Assembly (NCBI GenBank): GCA_947471745.1
Contig: CANJKZ010001112.1
Location: 248,001-312,000 of the forward strand
From: Closterium sp. Naga37s-1
Taxonomy: Eukaryota; Streptophyta; Zygnematophyceae; Desmidiales; Closteriaceae
Length of the DNA stretch: 64,000 bases
Reading direction: 5' to 3'
The translations under genes and the position numbers were made by a program. The notes below the pieces were generated by a model. The model was not told where the DNA came from, did no database searches, and saw nothing but the letters and a program-made list of their open reading frames with translations. Shown piece after piece: positions 10,762 to 24,119 of this stretch (its first letter is position 1; each line of letters opens with the position of its first letter).

Positions 10762-11623
10762 CACTCAGTCCTGTCCATACCTTTGCCTCCCGCAGCTCGA
10801 ACATATGTGAAGTTCCAGAACAGACCCAACCAAACCCTATGTTTTCCGTACTCGCCCAGGAGGTCACTGCTACCAATCATGGTTATATGATAACATGCTC
10901 ACCACACCTCCCAGTAACCACGAGCCAACAAATCTTCAAAGGCGCTTTCTGTTTGGCATGTACGATCAGCTAGGGAGTGTGATAATGGAGGTATAGAATC
11001 GTTGATCTACCACGATGAACTCCTCATTTCAGGTCGTTGGTTCAAGTCCGAATGCTTGCACAATCTCTCAACCCCTCCGCTCGTTCTCTCCCAAATGCTG
11101 CCAAAGGAGAGGAATCACGTGGCATGTGGTCACGCAGAACAGCTGGCATGTTGTCTCTAGAGTTTTCTGGGTTGATGAAATGACATCAGCGTACCAGATC
11201 ATCAGTGCTGGCAGCACTTGCCAACAAGTGGACGAAGCATCGGCCGTCAAAATATGCTAGTCAGCTTATCGAATCATCTTTGTAACGGAATAGTAGCCTT
11301 CGGAATATGGCATGTGAGCCAGAGGCGGCATGGCGCACGTCGACTGAAAAAGGGATGATGAAGAACGTATTACTACCCCATTCGTGAGTACCAAGCACCT
11401 CTTGACACCAGACACTGTCAACGACATTGAGCCCACCTCACTCACCTACTATCAAGCGCCGGCTTAGCACTGTGTCATTTTTCTTTCAAACCCGTGTCAA
11501 ACTTCGCATAATTCTTGAGTCCCCTCCTCCATTGTGAGTTTGCAGTCCCCTCCGGCAGCAGCTGCTTCATCCCACCTAGCTCCCAGCGGGTCCCATCACT
11601 TCAAAAGCCGCACTCTTGCAATA
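10762..11623. other. Upstream region of Q1
   Basis: No separate gene is supported. A block at about 10985-11110 (GATAATGGAGGTAT, CTTGCACAATCTC, AAATGCTGCC, CACGTGGCATG) recurs upstream of Q2 at 61555-61700 and again at 62335-62460. It is therefore shared 5' flank of the Q family. The 20 bp before the Q1 ATG (CACTCTTG..ATAATGGCGC) are almost identical before Q2. Confidence 0.55.
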
Positions 11624-12718
<1,095 letters not shown>

Positions 12719-13147
12719 CAGGCCCTATTTTATCAGGCTATTTTATCCTGATTCTGCTGATTTCAGGTTAGACTTTGGGTGCCAGGGCTGAAAAAGCAGA
12801 TTTTGCTGATTTCAGGTTAGACTTAATAGATGGGCTGATGCTTCAGCAGTATGCTGTTTATGGAGACTGAAGTTTGAGTGTAGCGGTGTACCTGTAGCCC
12901 TGATGCATCAGGATCAGGGCCTCAGATTCGTTTTGGCGTAGGCTGACTGGTCAAACTTAGGAGTGTGTCCATGGCTGATCGATCAGTGGTGTTGGTAAAA
13001 AAAAACCTGACTTTTCAGGCAGTATATCGGAAAAAAAACTGAACGATCAGCGTCACCATTTGGTAAAGCCTGATCCATTTTTCCCAGACAAGACAAGACA
13101 CCTAGTTTTCAAGTTTTGCATTGATAGATCAAACGATTACATTAAAT
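12719..13147. mobile_element. Non-coding end of hAT element(s)
   Basis: CAGGCCCT at 12719 matches the terminal inverted repeat of the hAT-like MITE at 60404 and begins immediately after the ancestral Q1 stop. CAGGGCCTCAGATTCG at 12915 is a second TIR-like motif, partly mirrored at 17967-17982. The region is dense in CTGAT/ATCAG pairs, typical of hAT subterminal repeats. Exact ends and an 8-bp target duplication could not be established. Confidence 0.45.
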
Positions 13148-15130
13148 CTAGTGAAACATATCCTCCTCATCCTCTTCATCATCATCATCATCCTCTTCAC
13201 TATCACTAGAGCCTAAAGCATCTACAGCACGGGGTTCATCTACTTGCATAGCTGCCATTGCTTTCCCCTTCTTGCTGCATTCACCTGGGGATGGGGTGGA
13301 AATTGGGGCATTAGAAAATGGCTTCCTTTTCCTGTAGCTCCTCCAGATCTCGACCACCTCGTCGTACTGAGGCTCGTACGGCATTAGAGACATGCACATC
13401 AAGTCCCCCAGCCTTGCATCCTTGAGGCCACTCCGCAGCCAAGACTTGATCACGTTCTGGCGAGAGAAGCCCCTTTCGCACTCCACAGTGCTAAGGGGAA
13501 TCACCGCCACGGCTACCCACAGCTGCACGAGGTTGGGGTAGCTCTCCCGCCAGTCCGGAGTCTTCAAAATTGCGGTGAGGCCATCATGGAAAGTCCTCTC
13601 CCCCTTCGGTGCAGCGGCACGGACGGAGCAGAACAACCGAAGCTCCTTGTGGGCCTGCCGCTTGTTGATTCCTGGCAGGGACATAACACAAGTGGATGTA
13701 TTGGAAAACAATGCATGAGTTCACGCGCTGAGCTCGAGAAACAATAGCATGGCAGTGAGACTATCAAAAACCAAAACATAACTCCACCTGGCAGTATGTC
13801 TTCTGCCGCGTGCGCCTTGAACAGCGTCACCAGCGAGTTCAGCCACTCGACGCATCGTGCATGACGCTCCGACTTGCTCTTGGGCCACTCATCCGGCAGG
13901 AACAGACGGACACCAGGCAGAGAGTCTAAGTCACTCAGCCTCCTCTCCAGGTTCCCCACGATTCGTTCAGCAAAGTCGGTGCAGACCTCAACGCAGGCAT
14001 CGTGATCACAGGGGCCTTCGTAGCCTTTGACTTTCTCTTCATGGAGCTCGAACACGAATGTTGACGGTCGGCCATCGGAATCAGGCCCCTCCACAGTCAC
14101 TTCGCGGTCCTTTCCTGGGCCGTAGCGCTCGATGAAGGGCGAAAGCCAGCGGCTCAAGCCTCCACCGAAGTCGTCCCCACAGTCAACATATCGGCTCTCG
14201 ATATGTGACGTGGTGTGCTTGATCTGACCGTGCAGAGACACAAGGTCCAGCTGCAATCATCAGACAGAAAAGAAGACAACTATCAGCCGTGTTTACCAAA
14301 GAAGGAAAGGGCATCATGGGGAAACGCAAACACAACATTACCTGGCGCTGCTGAAAGGTCTTGTTCAGGAAGTTCAACTGCTCAAGCACAACAGCAAGAA
14401 AGTACATGAAGAAGTGGAACCGGTAGGATGTGGCGAGCAAAAACATGGCGACGTGGAACTCTTTCAGGAAAACAATGACAGCTGGCCACACTGCTAGGAT
14501 GCGAAGCAACGCATCCCCCCGAGAGAGCCACCAGACTTGATGGATGCCCTGGACTTCCAAGCTGGTCTCGGTGAAAAGCTCCTGGAGGTCCATGAAGCGC
14601 TGGTGCTTCGGGCCGGACCGCCCCAGTAGGTCCGAGACCACGCGGATGAGATCATCTACCATGTTGAAAACCGGTAGAGCTTCTGCCGCATCCTTAGCGG
14701 CGAGGGCCTCCCTGCATGTAAGGACATAAGAAACTTCAGTACACCGCACAAAAGGGAAAAGGGTGTAGGTCACTGAATACAGTACGGCACTCACCTGTGT
14801 GCGATGCAATGACACGAGACGAGGTGGGGTACTTTCTCTCGAAGGCGAACCACCAGCCCAGCTTGACTCCCCATCATCACCGACGCACCGTCGGTGCTGA
14901 TGCCCGAAATCCTTTGCAGGTCGACACCGACGGCCTGCAGGTGAGAGAGCAGAAGACTCAACAAGGTGGAGGCGTCAGCTTTCTCCACCGTGATGAGTTG
15001 CATGAACTCCGTCACGACTACGGATTCCCAAACGAAAGTGGCATAGAGAATTAGATGCTTCCCCCTGACACGATCTGTGCTTTCGTCGATGGCGATACCG
15101 CTATCACCAAACGAAGATAAGTTCGCAATA
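13148..15130 (-). CDS. hAT transposase A, N-terminally truncated, four exons
   Basis: A cut-and-paste DNA transposase of the hAT superfamily (ZNF862-like lineage). Exons by GT-AG sites and by comparison with copy B: about 15130-14795, 14711-14342, 14250-13788 and 13669-13148. Exon 1 holds IAIDESTDR and GISTDGAS (two catalytic Asp contexts) and LVSCHCIAHR. The last exon holds the C-terminal dimerisation block with STVECERGFSRQNVIKSW (catalytic Glu region) and an acidic tail. Splice sites read cleanly (AG^GTGAGT, CAG^GTAATG, CAG^GTGGAG). The N-terminal zinc-finger exon present in copy B is missing: homology stops near 15130. No internal stop was seen in the four exons, so decay is by truncation. 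Confidence 0.75.
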
Positions 15131-15244
15131 CGTACAAGCAGCCTTGCCGCACCTTCAAATTCCAGGCAAGATCAGAACCCACCAACCGACGCAACACGTA
15201 CTGTTCTCGTCTCAACCCCCGCTGATGATTCTTCAGACACTGAG

Positions 15245-17818
15245 TTGCCTGACATCGCCGAAAACTGGTATCAAGAAGCACTGCTCATGTTCAAGAAACG
15301 CTGGACCATAGACTTTCCGTGGCTTTAAATCTGTGAGACCTCTGTCGAATTTCCCTTCATGAAGTGTATCGTGTGCATGGAGTATGGACCTGCAGGGACC
15401 AATTTCAGACATGGCGAGGGAGCTACCGACGTGCAGACACAGGCGATGCGGAAACATCAACGGTCACAGAAGCACCATGATGCCCTGCACAGCCAGGCTT
15501 TGGCGTTGGCCAAAATCAAACGGCAACCTCGCATCGAGGTCTGCCTGAAAGTGTGGGACGTCCAGAAGGGCTGCGTTGTCGCCCTGTTGGAGACCCTCCT
15601 CTTCATCGCGAAGGAGGACGCACCCATTGAAATGTGGGTGAGCCTCGCCATTGAGGATGCATCTCACGTCCCGTGGCACTCATGGCTTCCCGAAGAACGG
15701 CTACGACGCGTACTACACTACGTAAGAAAGCACTTATTGTTTTAGCGTGGTTTATTTGGTTGATCAATACCTGTTCGTTAACTCGGGTGCGTGTTCATTC
15801 ATTCAGGTACTGATTCCAGGAGCTCGTGTTGGCTACGGCAACCTACCTGCAGGCATGACAACGCAAGTACATTGACTCAAGCCCCTTCATCGGGTTAAGC
15901 TATGATGAGAGCACTGATCATGTGCGGGGAAATCACATGATAGTCTTCGTTACATTTCTCCATGAGAATGAAGTGGTGACTGAATATCTGACGCTCCTGA
16001 CTCTTGACAAGTGTGACGCAACATCTTTAGTCGTAGTCCTCACTGGGTATCTGGACAGCATCAACATCAACCTCAGCAAGGTGTCGGGAATCAGCACAGA
16101 CGGAGCGATGGAAATGGTTGGTGGTAGCGACGATCTTGTTGCACGACTTTATTTGAATATCCCGCATCTGGTTTCCTGCCACTTCATCGCCCACAAGTAA
16201 GATCATGCACGCTCCTGTTAGTTCCGCATCTTTAAATTTATCTAACAAATTCACAATGTACCCTTATATGGCAGGGAGGCACTTGCTGCCAGAGATTCAG
16301 CGACGGCGCTCCCAGAGCTGGGCATCGTCGACGCCATCATTCGCACTACGGCGGAGCATCTCGGTCGCTCCAGCAGATCCCACTCTATGTTCAAAGAACT
16401 CCAAGCTACCTTCACGCAAACCAACCTGGAGATGCAGGGCATCCACGCGATCAAGTGATTCAGTCACGGAGACGCGATTGCTCGCCTGGTGAGGGTGCTA
16501 CCGGCGGTGGTGGTTCTCCTGGTGGCGAGTTCTTTGAAGTTCCGCTTTTTCTTGTTCTTCATTGCAGACATCCACAGTGAGCTGAGCACCCTCAACATGC
16601 TGTTTCATACGCGGCAGGTAGAATTATTTCGGGGTTTGATTCTACTTCCTTGCGCCCGTTTTGTTGACTCAAGCCTTATCTAAGCCCTTACTTAATACCG
16701 TAACCCAACCCCTACCCCAACCCCTTCTCAGGTTGACTTCATGGGTGTGCGGTCCCAACTGCGGCGCACTCTGGTTTACATCACGGAGTGGTACATCGAC
16801 TGTGGTAAACATTTCGGGGCGGGGCTGAGCACTCAACCAACACCGTTTCTTGCGCGCTACAGCTCCCCGTGCAGGAGGGACGTGACTGTGGAGGGGGTGG
16901 ACTGCGAGGGTCAGCCGCGGGTGCACGAGTTTCACCTGCACAAGGCCGCCATACCTGGGTACACGACGAGCGCGGGCGACATCCAGTCGTGCATCCGAAC
17001 CAATCGATCACTCGACACTGAGCTCATCTACAACTTGAAGTTACAGATGCGGGATCTCTCGCGCCCCAACTCCGCTAAGATCTTCATGCCGCAAACGTGG
17101 CCGCGAAGCAAAGAGGCGAGGGACGCGGAGTGCCTTGAGCACCTCGAAGGCATTGCCGAGCTGTTTCATGTGCGCGACAGAGAGGAAATCATTCCATGTG
17201 TGATTTTATTTGTTTCAATTGTTGATGATATTTTTTGGGTTTACACTTCCCTGTGTGCATTGATTCTGAGCTTTCTCTATATTTGCTTTCAAACCCGTCC
17301 TATAGGGGTTCGCAAGCGGGATGTCCGGAAGGAGATGTGGACGTTCCTGCCAGTGCTTTCCGAGGCTCCGAACAGCTGATTTGCCAACAGCTGATTTGCC
17401 ACGGAGCTACTCGAACATGGTGCGGCTCTGGGCAGCTGTGGCGGTGTTGCTGCTCAGCACGGTGGAGTGCGAACGAGGATTCTCCCGACACAACATCATC
17501 AAAAGCTGGCAGCGGACCAACCTTTGCAACACGAAGCTGGCAGACCTGATGACCCTGAGCCTGCTAGAATACGACATGCAGCGGAGCAAGGTAGTAGACC
17601 TGTGGCGCAGCACCAAGAAGCGGCGACCTACGAAGCGCAAGGCCGCGACACTAGATGCGGCTAAGAGTAGTGGTGGCCGCAAAGGCCGCCACCTGGAAAT
17701 TTCTGATTCTGATGAAGGCGATGATGAGTTGACTAGCGACTGTAATGCTAGTGAAGATGAGGAGAAAGATGATGATGGTACATTTGCTTGCAGTCGGTTC
17801 CGAAATATACATGACTAG
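15245..17818 (+). pseudogene. hAT transposase B, decayed copy
   Basis: Divergently oriented paralogue of copy A retaining the N-terminus: ..MFKKRWTIDFPWL, then a TTF-type zinc-finger-like segment (KCIVCMEYG..., MRKHQRSQKHHDAL). Later exons match A: LSYDESTDHVRGNH, GISTDGA, LVSCHFIAHK, VDFMGVRSQLRRT, and STVECERGFSRHNIIKSW with an acidic Ser/Asp tail. Intron positions match those in A (for example after IAHK near 16198). In-frame stops include TAA after FPWL (near 15327), TGA before QRKYIDSSP (near 15857) and TGA replacing Trp near 16456. It is therefore dead, though the C-terminal exon remains well conserved. It is head-to-head with A; whether the pair is one composite element or two insertions is unclear. 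Confidence 0.75.
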
Positions 17819-18368
17819 ACCAGTATTGTCTCAATTTGAACACTGAGCTTGCAGAGTACGATTTTCAAAAGCATTGACAAAACAAGGTTTGTTACCCAGT
17901 CCAGCCCTGATCCATCATCGCAATTTGTTTTGGGGGGCCTGGAAGCACTGATGGATTAGTGCACCCTGAATCTGAGGTGCTGATATGTAACAACACTTTA
18001 TAAACTGCGGGTATTTTACATGGCAACATAGATGATGTAAAGTCGCAACTTGTGAAAGCCCACATGTTAGCTCTTCTCGCCAAGAGCATGTAGTACCAGT
18101 GCTATATTCGCAAAAACATCGACACGTGGTATCAATGCAGTGATGTGTCTGGAGCACGCCTCTTAAAAAGGGGATGTTGTCCCATTGTCTTCATGCAACT
18201 GCTACTGAGCCCACCCGATATTTCAGCCAATGGTTGTCCCTTTGGCACTATTGTTCCAATTCAGTGTGTTAAGATGATATTCTTGACGAAACACAGACCA
18301 CATGTCAAACCATGTTTTTATCTAAATTGCATATTACGAATACTATAGTATAGATCTCTGTTACAACT
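17819..18368. other. Right flank of the hAT pair
   Basis: AATCTGAGGTGCTG at 17969-17982 is a partial complement of the TIR-like CAGGGCCTCAGATTC at 12915, suggesting a hAT end, but no 8-bp duplication is present. Nothing else is recognised before the copia LTR. Confidence 0.4.
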
Positions 18369-18488
18369 TGTTGGTGGTGCACCTTGCCTTGCCTTGATTG
18401 TATTTCTTGTTTCTCTTTCTAATCCAAGTCATCTTTCCTCTCGTTACCTGCCTTAGCTCCTAAAGGTTCCTAACTAGCTATGTTAACA
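18369..18488 (+). repeat. Left LTR of a copia element (C)
   Basis: About 120 bp starting TGTTGG and ending TTAACA, directly followed by a primer-binding site. Size is close to the 130- and 135-bp LTRs of copia B and A. The left edge is inferred from the TG start only; the partner LTR was not found in the window. Confidence 0.5.
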
Positions 18489-18503
18489 TAGTATCAGAGC
18501 AGG
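18489..18503 (+). other. Primer-binding site of copia C
   Basis: TAGTATCAGAGCAGG follows the LTR end directly and matches the plant copia primer site TGGTATCAGAGC (initiator Met-tRNA 3' end) except for one base. Confidence 0.65.
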
Positions 18504-19170
<667 letters not shown>

Positions 19171-19441
19171 AGGTTCATAGGGGTACAGGCAAGGCAGGGA
19201 TAGGTGCTAGACAGGCCTAGACACTGAAGCAACCAAACATGCAAGGCAGGTACATGGGGCGGGCAGGGCATCTGCAAGCAGACCTAAAGAACAAGGCAGG
19301 GCAGGCAAGAGTAGCAAGGCAGGCAGGCCTGGCCGGGCATGGCAAGAGCAACAAAGCCTAGCATAGCAGGCCCAGCAGGTAGGCCGACCTGAACTCATCA
19401 GGCTAGACCGTGTCCATCCCCCTCTACCCCTCTAACCCCCT

Positions 19442-22400
19442 CTACATGTCGTCCTCTAGGACCTGCCAAAGGTCCCCGAGGCTTGGCTCCCATGGGTCCT
19501 TTCCTGCCTGGATGAACGCTGCCTCGTCCCCTAGGTTTGACTTGTTCAGGAAGGAAGTGGCCTGGGAGCGCTGCAGCATGACAGACCATCGCTGTCTGTA
19601 GTGTGCTGTGAGCCTGGCCGTCGTTGTGGTGAGCCTGCCTTGGCGGAATTTCTTCTTTGCCGCTGATGTTGCTAGCAGGCGCAGGAACTGTTGTGTGTCC
19701 GTCGCCAAGGCACCGTAGGTCTCTACCGCCAGCCCAAAGAAACCTACATAGTCAGGCCTGCCCTCGTTGATTCTGTGCTTTCCCTCAGACGCCTCCCTAG
19801 CTGCCCACCCGGGTGGTTTTCTTGCCCTTGTGTCTCGTCGTTGTAGTACGGGGTCTGTTACTGTCACATCAGTCACCCACGTTTCATTGGATTCCTTGTC
19901 TCGAATGGCCAGGTCTCCTCTCCTCCTGATGACCGGGGGGGAGAAGGCAGTTGTCTCGTGGAAGACGGTGAAGTCAGCCTCCTTAGCCATCCTGAGTGCA
20001 GCGTGAACTAGAGCGTCGTGTGTTCTGACCACGTCCCCACCTTCCCCGCAATGTAGGAGATGATTCGGGAGGCTTGTGTCTGTGATGGCTGAGTTGCCAC
20101 GCTTGCAGGGGCACTTCACAGTGATTGGTAGCCTCATGCCTAGGCGGAATTCCAGTGCCAACGAGAACTGACCAGGGGCAAATGTAAGGTCAGTTCGGGT
20201 TGGCGCAGCATGTAGCCAGTCCCCTGCTCCCACTCCCTGCAGGCTGATGAGGCGCACAGCATGTCCCCTATCCGTTCCCGGTCTGTCCTGGATTGTATCT
20301 GCCAGCAGCTCTGCCGCGCGCCTCTCGTTGATGTGCCGGCTTAGTGTCTGCTGCAGGTTTCCCAGCCCCGTCGGTCGCTCCCTGTGCTCTTGCAGTGCTG
20401 TCTGTGCCGCTGTGGGGAGGCCTGTCTCAAGGGCCAGCAGCTGGTTGACCTTTGGGGGGTCTGGGGTCCATGCATGGTCCAGGAGGGTGGTTGCTCTGTT
20501 CAGGAGGTAGGAGTCCTGCAGGTTCATCAGGCGCAGTAGCGGCTGGGCTGCTGTCACCGAAGCTATGTATGCGGCCGGTGCTTCCGAGGTGGGGTCAATG
20601 ATGCCCAGCCCCCCAAGTCTGACCGGCAGTGTGCCTTGGCGCCAGAGCAAGCTCTGCTCCAGCTCGCTCGCTGGGATCCTCAGCTTTGCCGCCGTGAGCG
20701 CCGCCTCCAGTAGGGTCTCGCTCCACCTCCTCCATCCCTCCCTCTCCAAGGTCTCCGCCGGTGTAGTCCGAAGCAGGTACGATATTCTGCGTGAGATGCT
20801 TCTCGAGAGAATCAGCATGGCGTGCTGGGGGTGCATCTGTGCGATCAGCGGTAGTGTTGTCGCTGCCTCGTTGAGCCGTGTCTGGGCCCGATCTGCACAG
20901 AAAGCCGCCGAGCCAATCGGGCTGCCCAGGACCTGTATGCCATCTGCGTTCCGTGGCAGTCCCTGTGGTGGTGCTGTGCCGCTTTCCTCTTCCATGTTTC
21001 TGTCCCAAGCTGACGACTTGTTGATGTTACAACGCAGCCCCAGCAGACCCAGTCCCGTCATGATGTTGTTGAACGCCTCGTAAGCAGCTTCTCGGGGGCC
21101 CACAATCGTGATGTCGCCTGCGTAGGCTACTATTGCGACATCCGGGTAGAACGTCGCGGCCCCCAGGAGTGTTGGTTGGATCGCGGCTGCAAAGAGGAGA
21201 GGTCCCAATGGGTCTCCCTGGCGTACTCCCCTGGTGCTATTGATGTGTTCGACGCCAAGCCGGCGATCCACTAGGAGTCGCGAGGGTCCTCCATATAGGG
21301 TGCGAACGAACGGCAGGAGCGGTAGCAGGCTAGACTGTGACAACGCCATGAAAAAGGCCGACCGTTCCACGCTATTGAATGCGTTTTCGATATCCAGCTG
21401 CAGCGCGATCCGTGTGTCGTCGTCGTTTAGGAGTGATCGTACGGAGTGGATGATGCATTCCGCACCTCCCGTAACCGCGACGCCGAACTGCACGGGGAGG
21501 AAGAAGTCGCGGATGCTTTGCGAAAACTCCCTAAGTGCTGCCTTCGCTGCGATCCGAAGGATGGTCTCTCCTATCGCAATTGGACGCACTCCTCCTCCCT
21601 GCTTTTCAATGCTATCAACCGTGAAGGTAGGATGAGATCTCGCACCGCCTGTGTCTGGTACGTACTAAGCAGGTAGCTCACTGCCTTAGCGAGGAGAATC
21701 AGTACTTCCTCCTTGGCGTGGGCTGGGTCTTTGAGGTGTTCGAAACAGGTTCCTGACGGGCCAGCTCCCACTCCATTCGGGCATTTCGCGAGGATATCGC
21801 GGAGGTCATCAGCTGTCCCTCTGATTGTCGCATGTGTATGTCCGGTTACCAAACCGGGGAGTGGCGAGTTTGCCTCCGGGTGTTTCGCTTGCAAGGCTGC
21901 GAGGGTATCCGCGTTCGCTTCTGCGAGTGGCGTCGTATGTAACGCGGCTACCGCCTTTGAAATGTTCCCTTTTTTAACCAACCCTTCCGCTCTAGCACAC
22001 AACCCCGCGTCATCTGCCTGGTGCCTTATCGCATCTCCAATGTCGGGGATGACACACGCCTCCGTCAAAAGATCCTGCCACCTGCCCAGTTGGAATTGGT
22101 GCAGGCGTTCTTCAATTTCCTTCCATCTGCTCCCCTCAACTGGTTCGGGTGGCGGGCGTAAGGTCAGCCGTGGCAGAAATTGGAGAACCATCCAGGCACC
22201 TGGACAGTCTGGATTTTTCTCGAGTCACAGAAGTGGGGCCAGGATGCAGAGTGTGTATGAATCCAGCACCTGAGGTGGAAGTCGGCGGACCAGAAAGGGT
22301 TGGTCCCCACGTTGAAGTTGTGCTGGGTCCCACGTGGCCGCTTGCTGCCAGATGGCGTCGTCTTCTGCCAGGTCGGATGGTGAGCGAGCACTCGGTTCAG

Positions 22401-23031
22401 GGACTCCCCCAGCTGTGGGGCCTGGCACGATTGGCACCGCAGGTTGGTTTCTCCTCCCCGTCCTCGTTCCTGCATCCTCCCTTCTTCGAGCCTCCCTGGT
22501 CCTTTCATCCATCTCATCTTCCAGTGAACACTCTTCCGAGGCGTGTTCCTCGGATGGTTCATATTCTCCTCCCGCGTTTGCATCGTCAGAGCCTGCCGCC
22601 TCCTGATTCGCTGCTGGAACCACCTATTCTGGGCGATCGTGGCGTTCCCGCCACGTTCCCAATCTCACTACCGCCTCTCTTCCGCCCACGATCGCACCCC
22701 CCCGTCCGCCCCTCGTTCCCCGTCCGCCGCCTCGAGCTCCCCGGGCCGCTGCTCCTCCCCGTGCTTGCGTCTCGTTGTTCCGACCGCCCTGCTCGACCTG
22801 CGGCGCCCTCCCCGCCGGGATCCACGGGGTGTGTGCTTGACTCGGCTGAATTTCCCTCGGTCGGCCCCAGGTAAAGCCTTGTGCTCGTGTCGAGCTCCGG
22901 GTTTCCCGCTGCGGTGTATCTTGTGGCAGTTCGCCCGTTGCGGCTCTTGCCTCTCGTGGCACGTTGTTAAGCATCAGATGTGGTCGAGATTCCGCTTGCC
23001 TGACTTCCGTTTCACCTGCGTTTTCTCCCAT
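19442..23031 (-). pseudogene. E1 reverse transcriptase / restriction-like endonuclease (decayed)
   Basis: A polyprotein of about 1,190 codons, taken from the ATG at 23031 because minus-strand constraint begins near there. Order: conserved ETRSSTRAQGFTWGRPR, an Arg/Gly-rich stretch (RGARGGGRGTRGG), an acidic linker, a block DLAEDDAIWQQAATW...FLVRRLPP, a pre-RT block with CPNGVGAGPSGTCFEHLKD, then the RT (LQLDIENAFNSV, GVRQGDPLGPLLFA, YAGD). C-terminally come a finger (CPC x15 H xxx C) and RGDLAIRD...WVTDVTVTDP, which fits the R-x-D...D pattern of R2-type restriction-like endonucleases. Lesions: TAG at 22624 (CAG in E3), TGA near 22225 (an Arg codon in E3), a 1-nt deletion in an A-run near 21590, and the RT box YAGD instead of YADD. 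It cannot be active. Confidence 0.82.
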
Positions 23032-23045
23032 GCCTCGTTCTCCAG

Positions 23046-24119
23046 ATGGAGGTGGATGCCCTTGCGCTGGTGGCGGTTGCCCTTGCAGAAGCCAGCCCAG
23101 GAGGGGTCCCGGGACGCCAGGTCCCAGCCCTACTCCGGGCCGTCTCGGCGCTGGCTGGACGCGGAGCTTCTTCCCCGTCTTCCCGCGAGCGGCGCAAGCA
23201 GCGGCGCCAGTCCCGGGACCCGGTCTATCGCTCCCCGCCCGGCCGTGCCCCTGCCTGTTTGCGGCCACGCCAGCAGCAGACGTTCCGGCGGACTCAGCGG
23301 CAGTCGGCGCAGTCTCTTCGTTCGAGGGTACTCCCTGTCGCCTCGTCGCTCCAGTCACGATCGCAGCAATCTCGACCGTCCCGAGCGGTGACGGGGATTC
23401 AGCCAGCGGCACCGTCTGTACCTCCTCCGCAGCCAGGCCCCCGCCCACAGGTAGCAGCGGCGCCGTCGGGCTCAGCGCCGAGGGTGAAATTAAGCCGCCG
23501 TCAGAGGCGGCAGCAGTCTCGGCAACAGACACTCCCCCCGCCGTCTCCACCGCTTGTGTCCTCTCCCGTGCCGCCTCCGTCACCTCAGCCGCAGCAGCCA
23601 CGTCAGACTCCTCCAGCGGCGTCGCCGCCCCAGGCTCCGGCGCATCCGCCTCCGCCGCGAAACCAGTTTTCGCTGCCTCAGCCCCAGCTGCATCTGCCGC
23701 CGACTCCCCAGGTGCTGCTATTCCCTCACGTCCCGCCAGCTCCTCGTGCTGCAGCTGCTCGTGTGGCTGCGGCGCCTCTCCACGTCGAGCAGCGCGTAAT
23801 GCACGTGGGGACGTGTCTGACGCTGCTGTCGTACGTCCTGGACCAGCTACACGTGTGTTTGGCGCGCCAGAGTGTCGAGGTTGGGGGGATGCTACCGTCG
23901 GAGCAGTCAGCGGCAGTGTCGGCGGCAACGGAGATGCTGTATTATCTCCCCCTGATCGGCCTTGTGCCGAGCGCCCCTGGTGCAGCGCTCGGGCCTGGCC
24001 CCGGGGCGATATTGCGGCTCGCTGAGTCAGCCCGTGGGGCCCCTCTCGGCCTTGTATCAGCAGCCGCATCCGTCCTGCGCTGGATGGACGGGAGGCTGTG
24101 CTGGATACTCGCCGAGTAG
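23046..24119 (+). CDS. E1 antisense protein (357 aa), opposite strand to RT
   Basis: A plus-strand frame beginning MEVDALALVAVALA, 14 bp from the candidate RT start on the other strand, and ending DGRLCWILAE. Layout: Ala/Leu-rich N-terminal helix (1-40), Arg/Ser-rich basic part (SRERRKQRRQSRD, about 46-58), conserved ACLRPRQQQTFRR, a Pro/Gln/Ser-rich middle with VKLSRRQRRQQSRQ, and a compact helical C-terminus (about 265-357: HVGTCLTLL, LPLIGLVP, AAASVLRWMDGRL). In the first 82 codons aligned to E3 by hand I count about 29 third-position, 8 first-position and 10 second-position differences. The C-terminal 100 codons differ mostly by synonymous changes, and the stop is conserved. That is protein-level constraint on this strand; the minus frame here would see changes mainly at second positions. 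The basic middle and helical end suggest a gag/ORF1-like RNA-binding role (inference). Intact in E1. Confidence 0.78.
   Translation: MEVDALALVAVALAEASPGGVPGRQVPALLRAVSALAGRGASSPSSRERRKQRRQSRDPVYRSPPGRAPACLRPRQQQTFRRTQRQSAQSLRSRVLPVASSLQSRSQQSRPSRAVTGIQPAAPSVPPPQPGPRPQVAAAPSGSAPRVKLSRRQRRQQSRQQTLPPPSPPLVSSPVPPPSPQPQQPRQTPPAASPPQAPAHPPPPRNQFSLPQPQLHLPPTPQVLLFPHVPPAPRAAAARVAAAPLHVEQRVMHVGTCLTLLSYVLDQLHVCLARQSVEVGGMLPSEQSAAVSAATEMLYYLPLIGLVPSAPGAALGPGPGAILRLAESARGAPLGLVSAAASVLRWMDGRLCWILAE

Noticed and set aside
17967..17983. Right TIR of a single large hAT element 12915-17982
   Set aside because: The ends match only partly and the flanking 8 bp differ, so a single element cannot be claimed.
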